The notes: generated by a model from the letters alone, not told the origin. DNA of 5,355 nucleotides from JAJYZP01 sp049964535 (GCA_049964535.1 JBMFXG010000173.1:1-5355); one strand, 5' to 3'; shown: positions 1 through 5,354, counted from the stretch's first letter. Translations and numbers: made by a program.

Positions 1-106
1 CATCACTGAGATCTCAAGCACGTAGATCGAGCACCATCTTGGTCGCTCGTTCCTTGAGCTGAGGGAGATACCTCATCGTCCGGCTCTCTCTTTTGTCATG
101 TTCCAT
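1..106 (-). pseudogene. Degenerate IS3-type transposase OrfA, N-terminal fragment, cut by window edge
   Basis: Reading from an ATG at 106-104, the minus strand encodes 30 residues including MRYLPQLKERATKMVLDLRA, then a TGA at 16-14, then an open frame (DLSD) to the window edge. The pattern Y-P-x-L-x-E-R-A-x-x-M-V-L-D-x-R is what I know from the start of the helix-turn-helix of IS3-family OrfA proteins, which bind the element's ends. A strong SD, GGAGGT at 116-111, sits four bases before the ATG, so this start was once translated. OrfA is normally about 90-110 residues, so the TGA would remove most of the DNA-binding domain. It therefore looks like a dead copy, although the rest lies outside the window. 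A short unrelated ORF with a chance resemblance is the alternative. Confidence 0.5.
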
Positions 107-110
107 CCTT

Positions 111-116
111 ACCTCC
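111..116 (-). promoter_or_regulatory. Shine-Dalgarno site of the OrfA-like fragment
   Basis: GGAGGT on the minus strand lies four bases before the ATG at 106-104. It is the best match to the 16S rRNA tail that I see in the window, and it is the main reason to believe that the short reading frame was a real gene start. Confidence 0.55.
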
Positions 117-194
117 AAGCAACAAAGCCTCCGGCAGGCCCAGACCGATTCACGTCTCCATCAGTCTCGACATGTTACAGTTTAATTCTATGGC

Positions 195-551
195 ATGACG
201 GGGGAAGCATTGATACCAGCTCATTATGATACTGACCTAGAAGCAGCATTTCAGGCTGCATGCGAAGATGCGATTTCGTCATGGCGGGCAATAGGGTTTC
301 CACCTTCTGGCAGAGCCCCAACGGCATGGCTCAACATGATCGCTAATCTCGGCGCAGCGGGTGCTGCTCGCCGGATCCTCATAAGCAGTGATATCCAAAG
401 GGGGTTCGAGCGCTTGATCGCGATAGGTCATCCAGAGTGGACAGTGGAGTGGGAGGTCCTCAACGATAAATGGCGACCACTTTTCAGCGAGCAACACCTC
501 GAAGCCGCACGATGGCGATTAGTTCAAGGTGGACAAACACCACCGAATTAA
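195..551 (+). CDS. Small conserved-looking hypothetical protein
   Basis: This 118-residue soluble protein has no signal peptide or membrane helix. The N-terminal half carries Asp12-Ala26 (acidic, helical) and the segment WLNMIANLGAAGAARRIL around residues 45-62. The C-terminal half has the pattern G-F-E-R-L-x(3)-G-x(3)-T-V-E-x-x-V-L at residues 70-89, followed by W93-x-x-L-F-S and A-R-x-R-L to residue 109. I recall similar tails in many short uncharacterised bacterial proteins, but I cannot name a function. ATG 195 is the first start in frame after a TAA at 183-185, and no SD precedes it. The gene begins about 15 bases outside the presumed IS end, so its original promoter or N-terminus may have been lost. 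It converges on the tRNA gene. Confidence 0.65.
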   Translation: MTGEALIPAHYDTDLEAAFQAACEDAISSWRAIGFPPSGRAPTAWLNMIANLGAAGAARRILISSDIQRGFERLIAIGHPEWTVEWEVLNDKWRPLFSEQHLEAARWRLVQGGQTPPN

Positions 552-607
552 CTCTCGATTATCGACATGGAGAATCCCCAGCTAGATCCCGTCACTCCTG
601 GGCCTTG

Positions 608-638
608 AGTGGCTGCCTCCGATAGCAACGCAGCCACT
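608..638. repeat. Inverted repeat (hairpin) between the hypothetical gene and tRNA-Val
   Basis: AGTGGCTGC at 608-616 pairs perfectly with GCAGCCACT at 630-638 around a 13-base loop. No T-run follows on either strand, so it is not a textbook intrinsic terminator. Because it lies between two convergent transcripts (the gene ending at 551 and the tRNA running leftwards), it could still help end transcription or protect RNA 3' ends. Confidence 0.45.
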
Positions 639-649
639 GCCAAGCGTCC

Positions 650-687
650 CACTCGAACCCTCATGCATCGTATCGAGCCTTCGAGTG
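650..687. repeat. Second inverted repeat downstream of tRNA-Val
   Basis: CACTCGAA at 650-657 pairs with TTCGAGTG at 680-687, with a 22-base interior. It begins ten bases beyond the CCA end of the tRNA, on the side where the precursor tRNA is trimmed. The left arm overlaps a 12-base sequence that also occurs in the T-arm of the tRNA (ACTCGAACCCTC at 651-662 and 713-724). There is no T-run. A role as a processing or termination structure is possible but unproven. Confidence 0.4.
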
Positions 688-696
688 AGACTTGAG

Positions 697-773
697 TGGT
701 GGGCGCTGGGGGACTCGAACCCTCGACCTATTGCTTGTAAGGCAATTGCTCTAACCAACTGAGCTAAGCGCCC
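697..773 (-). tRNA. tRNA-Val (anticodon UAC)
   Basis: The minus strand folds into a full cloverleaf. The acceptor stem is GGGCGCT (773-767) with AGCGCCC (707-701); the D-stem is GCTC/GAGC; the anticodon stem is ATTGC/GCAAT around the loop CTTACAA (741-735), giving anticodon UAC and hence valine codon GUA (and others by wobble). The variable loop is AGGTC and the T-loop is TTCGAGT (719-713). The discriminator A (700) is followed by an encoded CCA (699-697). The T-stem GAGGG/CCCCC has one A-C mismatch (723 and 709), which is unusual but need not stop function. The gene stands alone, convergent with the small gene to its left. Confidence 0.96.
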
Positions 774-1098
774 TTAACTAAGTCCCTCATGTTAGTGGGC
801 GTCAGGTCACCTCAGGCGAGTCGAGACGTAGAACCTCGTCTCACACCTCGACCAAAATACGGCGAACCTGACCAGCAGGTACCACACATCAAATCTTGCT
901 CAAAACGGCATACGCTTCGCACTCCAGCACCCTCTATCGATAGCCCTGGCTCTACCGCACATACCCCAGGTCAGGCACTAAGCATGCATGTATTTCGTTG
1001 GTCTAGATTACTCTCGAACAAAAGATGCGCCATCGACGGCACCACGCAAGCCTAAAAAGTCCGTCGGACTCCCCTGCCTCCACGAGAGGGCCTCGAGG
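774..1098. other. Intergenic stretch without a convincing gene
   Basis: This stretch separates the 5' end of the tRNA from the 3' end of the phosphatase gene, so it must hold the tRNA promoter, but I see no clear -35/-10 pair. It contains a small hairpin (GAGACG 823-828 with CGTCTC 837-842), a 10-base palindrome CTATCGATAG (934-943) and a weak terminator near 1054-1072. Short open frames exist. One starting at 988 opens with MYFVGLDYSRTKDA, a little like an IS110-type transposase start, but it loses the likeness at once and then runs antisense into the phosphatase gene. Confidence 0.5.
1054..1072 (-). terminator. Weak intrinsic terminator of the phosphatase gene
   Basis: On the minus strand AGTCC-GAC-GGACT is followed directly by TTTT. 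Preceding G residues could extend the five-base stem through G-U pairs with the T-run. It lies about 28 bases past the phosphatase stop codon, in the right orientation and position for a Rho-independent terminator. The short stem makes it weak. Confidence 0.45.
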
Positions 1099-1896
1099 TC
1101 ACGTCGAGATCGCTGGATCATCACTGATCTGTTCGACCAACTCATCCACAAGCGCCTTGGTGGATGCCGCTACCACGTTTCTTCGTGTCTGCATCGAAAT
1201 AGTTTCCAAGTCTCGACCGAAACGATCACAGACATGCTTGCCCGACTCACGACAGATTACGAGTGCACCGAGGTAGTCCCAGAGCGCCAGTCCGCTTCGT
1301 GAGATATCCACGAAGCAATCGCCGACCCCAGATGCCACCATACAGAGCTCAAGTGCAGCAGACCCAAAGGCCCGATACTGAGCCCAACCAAGGTGTCGAG
1401 GCGAGTGGCCGTTGAGGAATACCACCGACGAGCTCAGGGGCTTCGGACTTCCTGACTGAAGCGGGGTCGAGTTAAAGTAGGCCCCACGATCCTCAAGTGC
1501 CCAGTACACGTCGCCATAAGGCATCGCAACGACAACCGATCCGAAGGCCTGATCCCCTCGCACGAGCGCTATCGACGAGCACCAATACGGTAACCCTCTC
1601 GCAACATTGGACGAGCCATCGACGGGATCGATCACCGCTGTAATCTCGCCAGAGTTGGTGACACCTGACTCTTCGGAGAGCACCGCAAAACCATTGCGGT
1701 GCAGCACGCTCAAGGCGGCGTCGTCCGCTTCGACATCGCCCTCGTGCTGGCCGTAGTGGCCAGAGGTCAGACCCCATCGTGCGGTACTTTTCGCTACAGC
1801 AAACGATGCTTGTACCGACTCCAACGCCACCTCAAGATAGTGAATCTCTTCAAACGAGGCTCTCGACCCCAATGTCGAACGAAAAAGGTCCTGCAT
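1099..1896 (-). CDS. Inositol monophosphatase family phosphatase
   Basis: The protein belongs to the metal-dependent, lithium-sensitive type of sugar/nucleotide phosphatases (IMPase, HisN, CysQ, FBPase-like), which remove phosphate from a small molecule in the cytoplasm. Numbering from the TTG at 1899, metal ligands are seen in order: Asp59 in a D-V-E-A-D segment, Glu76-Glu77 in LSEESG, Asp91 and Asp94 in DPVDGSSN, and Trp207-Asp208 in ALWDYLGA. The Thr that activates water in the usual DGT is Ser96 here, a mild change. Length (265 residues) is normal. I prefer ATG 1896-1894 because it overlaps the stop of the upstream ORF as TGATG; an in-frame TTG at 1899 is the alternative. No SD is well placed, which fits translational coupling. 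The substrate cannot be told: inositol phosphate, histidinol phosphate and PAP all remain possible. Confidence 0.9.
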   Translation of the reverse strand: MQDLFRSTLGSRASFEEIHYLEVALESVQASFAVAKSTARWGLTSGHYGQHEGDVEADDAALSVLHRNGFAVLSEESGVTNSGEITAVIDPVDGSSNVARGLPYWCSSIALVRGDQAFGSVVVAMPYGDVYWALEDRGAYFNSTPLQSGSPKPLSSSVVFLNGHSPRHLGWAQYRAFGSAALELCMVASGVGDCFVDISRSGLALWDYLGALVICRESGKHVCDRFGRDLETISMQTRRNVVAASTKALVDELVEQISDDPAIST

Positions 1897-2114
1897 CAAG
1901 GGAAAACTGCTACCTCTCTTAGCTTCACGCTTCCCAGGCTACCGCACCGCCGACACAATAAGCCTAAGGAGCCGTCACCACTCACCAGAACCTCATCCAC
2001 GAGACCCACCCCGAACGACGTAGACGACGCGTTAGCAAGAGCGACCCTCTCGGAAGCAAGATCACCGTAGAATCCACGCATCGAGCGAGCCTCCCAGTCA
2101 AGCGGCGCTGCCAT
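1896..2114 (-). CDS. Possible small hypothetical protein coupled to the phosphatase gene
   Basis: This 72-codon frame starts at ATG 2114-2112 and ends in a TGA that shares its last base with the phosphatase ATG (TGATG). The product has the segment RGFYGDLASERVALANAS near residues 13-30 and a single CRRCG pair near residues 54-58, a half of a possible metal-binding knuckle. There is no signal peptide or membrane segment, and I recognise no family. The stop-start overlap and the lack of an SD for the phosphatase are the evidence in its favour. Its own ATG also lacks an SD and an in-frame stop lies just upstream (2132-2130), so it cannot be much longer. It may instead be a chance frame in the phosphatase leader; in that case 1897-2263 is a gene-free divergent promoter region. 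Confidence 0.4.
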   Translation of the reverse strand: MAAPLDWEARSMRGFYGDLASERVALANASSTSFGVGLVDEVLVSGDGSLGLLCRRCGSLGSVKLREVAVFP

Positions 2115-2226
2115 ACACAGTGCTTCGACTCACTAGGTAGCAAAGTAAAGGCAGCGTTAGCGATACGCATGGGCGAAAACATGAAGTCTGTGGAAGTATC
2201 GAACCACGAAGTTAACACTGAAGAGT

Positions 2227-2254
2227 CTGAAATAGCTCTCCGGTGACCTAGTCT
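2227..2254 (+). promoter_or_regulatory. Candidate promoter of the three-gene operon, leaderless
   Basis: A TANNNT-type -10 box, TAGTCT at 2249-2254, lies nine bases before the ATG at 2264. Sixteen bases upstream of it CTGAAA (2227-2232) matches four of six positions of TTGACA. Transcription would begin at or a few bases before the ATG, leaving no room for an SD, and none is seen. Leaderless mRNAs are common in actinomycetes, so the arrangement is plausible. Confidence 0.35.
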
Positions 2255-2263
2255 AAATAGCGT

Positions 2264-2827
2264 ATGGCGATCACAGATCTCGCTGGTTTTATGAGCCAGC
2301 TTAAAGACCACGCTGTTGAGCACGGGTTGCACATTCACGATGAACGTCACTTGGTCGAGACCTACTCGTTGAAACAGAGCTGGGAGGTAGACCTCCATCC
2401 AGAGTCTTCGTGCAACGGTCCTCTCGATCTTCAGATTGCACTTGAGGTCGACCCGCGAGTGCTCTTGGGTTTTGAAGACGCTATGGTCAACGCAGCAGAA
2501 GATGCAGATCCGCCAGATGGTTTCAACCTTGAGTGCACAATCAGTTGGTCGCTCCCCCCAATTACAGAGCACGTCGATCTCCTCTCCCTCACCTTGGATC
2601 TCGCTGGCTACGGTGGCGTAACTCTCCCGATCACCGTCTCGGCAATGGATACCTTTCCATCTGTAACTGATAGCCCGACTCGGACACTGGGGGTCGTGGG
2701 GCGCTATACGCTCTCCCTGGCCAAGATCTACCTCGGCGAAGACGTTACCTGCGAGCTACTTGAGAAAACTACTGCAGTGTCGACCTTCCTGCTCGACAAA
2801 GCAGCCCAGTGGATCGCCCAGGCCTAG
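2264..2827 (+). CDS. Hypothetical protein, first gene of the operon
   Basis: A soluble, acidic protein of 187 residues with no signal peptide, membrane helix or motif that I can tie to a family. It opens with a helical stretch (residues 1-20), then shows alternating hydrophobic and charged segments such as LDLQIALEVDPRVLLGFEDA (about residues 54-73) and a second beta-rich part near residues 85-125. It closes with a long probable helix (about 147-187). Two or three cysteines are scattered and unpaired. ATG 2264 is the start because the likely -10 box lies just upstream. It is followed after two bases by the lipoprotein start, so the two are probably made together. The continuous codon bias and the tight spacing make it a real gene; the function is unknown. 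Confidence 0.75.
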   Translation: MAITDLAGFMSQLKDHAVEHGLHIHDERHLVETYSLKQSWEVDLHPESSCNGPLDLQIALEVDPRVLLGFEDAMVNAAEDADPPDGFNLECTISWSLPPITEHVDLLSLTLDLAGYGGVTLPITVSAMDTFPSVTDSPTRTLGVVGRYTLSLAKIYLGEDVTCELLEKTTAVSTFLLDKAAQWIAQA

Positions 2828-2829
2828 GT

Positions 2830-3222
2830 GTGTACCGTCGTGTCACGATCTCGCTTGGCTTAGTTCTCGCACTTGGAGTTCTCATAAGCGCCTGCGCTCC
2901 CTCCTCCGGAGGCTATGCCAACCAAGCGTGTCAACTGGTCCACCGATCAATAAGCCTCTATCGATCATCACAAGAGACCGGAGCACACAACGCCCAGGGC
3001 CTGCAAGGCCGGGCATTGACACTCCTACGTCAAGCGCTCCCGCTCGCTGCCCTTGCTGCATCGACGAACGGCTCATGGCAGGCGCTCCAGGCAACGCTCT
3101 CTGAAACCAATCGTGTGAACGAAGGGAAGCTTATCAACGCACTCACCCAACAGTGCAGCGCTGGCGGCTCAACCTCTAATAGCAACTTCAATATCCCAAC
3201 CTCGTCTACCTCGCCTTCGTAG
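2830..3222 (+). CDS. Small exported lipoprotein
   Basis: The protein begins with a short basic stretch (YRR), a hydrophobic core (about 15 residues) and a lipobox L-I-S-A-C, so it should be lipidated on that cysteine by Lgt, cut by signal peptidase II and anchored on the outer face of the membrane. I chose GTG 2830, two bases after the upstream stop; an ATG at 2809 in the same frame would overlap the previous gene and add seven residues before the signal peptide. The mature part has two further cysteines (in ANQAC and TQQC), about 80 residues apart, that could form a disulfide, flanking a helical, Ala/Leu-rich region. It ends in a low-complexity Ser/Thr/Asn tail. No enzymatic motif is seen. 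Its neighbours are an unknown protein and a HAD phosphatase. Confidence 0.8.
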   Translation: MYRRVTISLGLVLALGVLISACAPSSGGYANQACQLVHRSISLYRSSQETGAHNAQGLQGRALTLLRQALPLAALAASTNGSWQALQATLSETNRVNEGKLINALTQQCSAGGSTSNSNFNIPTSSTSPS

Positions 3223-3237
3223 ACCACGAGTAACAAT

Positions 3238-3241
3238 GGAG
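3238..3241 (+). promoter_or_regulatory. Shine-Dalgarno site that decides a CTG start
   Basis: GGAG is followed by five bases (TCAAA) and then CTG at 3247. This is normal spacing for ribosome binding. It lies in the 24-base gap between the lipoprotein stop and the HAD gene. It overlaps an ATG at 3236 that is in another frame and reaches a stop within ten codons. Confidence 0.5.
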
Positions 3242-3246
3242 TCAAA

Positions 3247-4077
3247 CTGCACTACCAGCTACTAGCGACCGATCTCGACGGAACCTTCCTGAACTCCCAG
3301 TCAAAGGTCTCAACTGTCAACGCTCAAGCGGTGCTTGACGCGCAGCACAACGGACTGCGCTGCATTGCAATTACGGCTCGCAGCGCCAAATCAACGATTC
3401 GCATCTCTCGTGAGGGAAACCTTGGACCACTCGCAGTCTGCGCCAACGGCGCAATCGGCGTCAACGTTGATTCCGAAGAGCTCATCTGGCACGACATCAT
3501 CGCCCCCGCCACGGCACAAGCTGTCGTAACCGCACTACGCCTGCTGCTGCCAGGGGTGCTGTTTGCCTCCGAGTACGATCGTGACTTCGTCCACGAAACG
3601 GGTTTTCTGAGAGGCGAAAGCGTCGTCGAGTCCTTTCGCGAGACGGGCGATATCGTTGGCTCTCTCGACCGTGGAGCCACCAAATTGATCTGTCGGCATC
3701 CGAACTATCACCACCTCGATCTCATACCTGTTATCGATGAAGCGTCTAGTGGATCGCTCTCTACCTCCCCTGGGTCGATCGACTGGATGGAGATTCTTCC
3801 ACTTGGAATATCAAAGGCCTCCGGCCTTGCTCGAGCCTGCGACTACTTAGGGCTCAATATAAAACAGGCGGTCGTGATCGGCGATCACCTCAACGACCTC
3901 CCGATGTTCGAGGCCGCTGGTCTAGCCGCAGCGGTCGCCAACGCTCACCCAAGCACACTCGAGAAGGCAGATCTCGTGGTCAGTTCGAACGACGACAACG
4001 CAGTTGCAGACTTGCTCGGACAACTCAAGATCGAAGCTGCATCTCTCACAGACCTGCATGTACACCGGAGGCACTAG
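3247..4077 (+). CDS. Cof-type HAD-superfamily phosphatase, probable CTG start
   Basis: A cytoplasmic Mg-dependent hydrolase of the haloacid dehalogenase superfamily, Cof (IIB) type, which removes phosphate from sugar phosphates, nucleotides or flavins; the substrate is not predictable. All four motifs are present (numbering from CTG 3247): motif I D9-L-D11-G-T with nucleophile Asp9, motif II Thr43 in AITARS, motif III Lys190 in GISKASGL, and motif IV G-D213-x-x-N216-D217. The cap domain lies between motifs II and III. The 276-residue length is typical. No ATG, GTG or TTG in this frame lies between the previous stop (TAG 3220) and motif I; the first such codon, GTG 3331, would remove both catalytic aspartates. 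CTG 3247 gives the usual start HYQLLATDLDGT and has GGAG five bases upstream. A one-base deletion after the ATG at 3236 is the alternative. Confidence 0.92.
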   Translation: MHYQLLATDLDGTFLNSQSKVSTVNAQAVLDAQHNGLRCIAITARSAKSTIRISREGNLGPLAVCANGAIGVNVDSEELIWHDIIAPATAQAVVTALRLLLPGVLFASEYDRDFVHETGFLRGESVVESFRETGDIVGSLDRGATKLICRHPNYHHLDLIPVIDEASSGSLSTSPGSIDWMEILPLGISKASGLARACDYLGLNIKQAVVIGDHLNDLPMFEAAGLAAAVANAHPSTLEKADLVVSSNDDNAVADLLGQLKIEAASLTDLHVHRRH

Positions 4078-4117
4078 CCCCCTCCAACAACCCCGGTACG
4101 CTCTGCCCCTTAAGCCG

Positions 4118-4501
4118 CTAACCGCTCAGCGTCGTTGAACTCGTCGACGTTGAGCCCGTAGGAGGCCGAGTCGTTGAAGAGGAGGTGGGCAACAGAGTCG
4201 AGGTCGTTGTCGAGGACGGGACCGTACTCGATGTCGAACCCGTACTCCCAAAACTGGAGCTCGTTGACGCTGACGTTGGTGTCGTCGTCGAGGTCGAGGT
4301 GCTCGTTGTGGTACTTGGGGTTTTCCGCTGGACAGTCGTAGTAGAGGTGCTCGTTGTGGTAGCAATCGGTGGCGCAGTTGTGGTGCTAGGAACGACATAG
4401 GTGTAGGTCGGAACGACCTTCGGCCGAAGCGTGACGTACGCCGCAGCCACGACCACGAACGCAACGAGCAAGAGCCAAGTGGAGGTGCGAATGCGTCTCA
4501 A
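4118..4501 (-). CDS. Membrane-anchored Thr/Ser-rich protein
   Basis: A short basic N-terminus (RRIRTS) precedes a single hydrophobic segment (about residues 9-24, WLLLVAFVVVAAAYV), followed by about 100 residues almost wholly of Thr, Ser and Pro with a few Gly. The likely topology is a short inside end, one membrane helix and an extended outer tail, perhaps glycosylated; such tails often act as wall-spanning stalks. I chose TTG 4501, with AGGT eight bases upstream. TTG 4507 would add two residues. It begins within about 10 bases of the MscS stop, so the two genes are probably co-transcribed. Strand and frame are supported by the membrane segment; the opposite strand has an equally open but Val-rich, implausible frame. 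No catalytic domain is visible. Confidence 0.65.
   Translation of the reverse strand: MRRIRTSTWLLLVAFVVVAAAYVTLRPKVVPTYTYVVPSTTTAPPIATTTSTSTTTVQRKTPSTTTSTSTSTTTPTSASTSSSFGSTGSTSSTVPSSTTTSTLLPTSSSTTRPPTGSTSTSSTTLSG
4296..4361. repeat. 18-base direct repeat inside the Thr/Ser-rich tail
   Basis: GAGGTGCTCGTTGTGGTA occurs exactly at 4296-4313 and at 4344-4361, a spacing of 48 bases or 16 codons, so both copies are read in the same frame (as Thr-Thr-Thr-Ser-Thr). It marks past duplication in the low-complexity tail and is a site where length could vary by slippage or recombination. Confidence 0.7.
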
Positions 4502-4511
4502 AGCCAAGGAC

Positions 4512-5354
4512 CTACATCGCCTGCTGGACGATCGAGGCAGATGAGGAGTCCGGCAGGAGGCCCTCGGCCGAGAGCGCTTCAACTAAGCGCATTCGCAGCT
4601 CGCGAGCGACCTCCCACTGTCGAGATGGGAGGGTTTTGACGATCACGCGCAGCTGCAGGTAGCCCAACGTAATCGATTCAACTCCGGTGACCTGAGGCCG
4701 AGAGAGAAGTAGAGGAGCAAACTTCTCAGAGTCCGCCAAGAGCTCGCTCTGCTCTTCAAGAATAGTTTTCGCCCGTTCAACGCTCTTCTCAAGGGGAATT
4801 TGCAAGTCGATCACGACCTGAGACCAATCACGAGAGAGGTTCGCCACCTGGAGGATCTGACCATTGGGAATCACAATCAGCTCACCGGCTATCGTCCGAA
4901 GACGAGTAATTCGTAAGGTCACCTCTTCGACCGTCCCTGAGACTCCGATCATGGTGCCAGGTGCGGAGATGCGAATGGTGTCGCCGACGCCGTACTGGCG
5001 CTCAGTGAAGATGAAGAAGCCACTAAGGAGATCTTGGACGATGCGTTGTGCACCGAATCCGAGCCCAAGGCCAAGCACCGTGGCCGGCGCTATCAAGGTA
5101 GAGAGTGGAACTTCGAAACGGAGCAGAATCAAGATAGCGGCGACAAAATAGATGATGCTGCGAACGACCCAGTCCACTGCTTGGATCGCTGAGTGGATGT
5201 ACTTCGAGGGCTCAGAGCGAACGAGCTCTTGTTGAATCTGCACGGTTGCTCGACGAGAGACCGATGACTCGGCCTTCCTCGACACCCAGTGAGTAAACCG
5301 AGAGGCAAGAATCGACCCCAACACGAGCAGTAGGATCTCGAGCCCATTCGTCAC
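4512..5354 (-). CDS. MscS-family mechanosensitive channel, 5' end at window edge
   Basis: A small-conductance mechanosensitive channel subunit, a homo-heptamer in the inner membrane that opens under membrane tension and releases solutes on osmotic down-shock. Helices are seen at about residues 4-21 and 62-80. The pore helix follows in the Gly/Ala-rich stretch VLGLGLGFGAQ (about 93-103), running into DLLSGFFIFTERQYGVGD. This pattern of a Gly/Ala-packed TM3, then an F-x-x-x-E-x-Q-Y-x-V-G-D turn, is the family signature. The beta domain (about 120-178, with VIPNGQI at 161-167) and the C-terminal alpha/beta domain follow. The first visible codon is GTG at 5354, the last full codon in the window. 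It may be the true start, or an internal valine with a little missing upstream. The stop (4514-4512) is a few bases before the Thr/Ser-rich gene. Confidence 0.92.
   Translation of the reverse strand: MTNGLEILLLVLGSILASRFTHWVSRKAESSVSRRATVQIQQELVRSEPSKYIHSAIQAVDWVVRSIIYFVAAILILLRFEVPLSTLIAPATVLGLGLGFGAQRIVQDLLSGFFIFTERQYGVGDTIRISAPGTMIGVSGTVEEVTLRITRLRTIAGELIVIPNGQILQVANLSRDWSQVVIDLQIPLEKSVERAKTILEEQSELLADSEKFAPLLLSRPQVTGVESITLGYLQLRVIVKTLPSRQWEVARELRMRLVEALSAEGLLPDSSSASIVQQAM

Larger units (their letters stand above)
1..179 (-). mobile_element. Probable end of an IS3-like insertion sequence
   Basis: The stretch from the OrfA-like start (106) to about 179 has the layout of the left end of an IS3-type element: a 70-80 base untranslated leader, then a transposase start. 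On the minus strand the presumed tip reads TGTAACATGTCGAGAC, beginning with the TG that IS3-family elements use. I placed the boundary at 179 from that TG and from the position of the transposase. The partner end and any target duplication are outside the window, so the exact edge is inferred. Confidence 0.35.

Noticed and set aside
823..842. Hairpin GAGACG/CGTCTC upstream of tRNA-Val as an operator
   Set aside because: It has a six-base stem with an eight-base loop and no promoter elements placed around it; this is expected by chance.
934..943. Palindrome CTATCGATAG as a regulator site
   Set aside because: It is a single 10-base palindrome in an intergenic stretch with no second copy upstream of a gene.
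988..1302. Plus-strand frame opening with MYFVGLDYSRTKDA, recalling IS110-type transposase starts
   Set aside because: The likeness ends after about 14 residues and most of the frame is antisense to the well-supported phosphatase gene; no SD precedes it.
1982..2572. Minus-strand open frame of 196 codons
   Set aside because: It overlaps most of the plus-strand gene at 2264 in antisense and its product is Arg/Leu/Trp-rich with no domain; it is a shadow.
2809..2829. ATG 2809 as start of the lipoprotein
   Set aside because: It would overlap the previous gene by 19 bases and add seven residues before a signal peptide that is already complete from GTG 2830; kept only as an alternative.
2830..4077. 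Read-through fusion of the lipoprotein and the HAD phosphatase, which share one frame across TAG 3220
   Set aside because: It would place a cytoplasmic-type phosphatase outside the cell, and there is an SD and CTG between them; the shared frame is likely chance.
4078..4117. Shared terminator between the convergent HAD and Thr/Ser-rich genes
   Set aside because: The 40-base gap shows no convincing stem with a T-run on either strand.
4185..4400. Plus-strand frame rich in Val and Glu
   Set aside because: It is the complement of the Thr/Ser repeats, with no SD or fold; the minus-strand frame has a membrane anchor and a natural place after the MscS gene.
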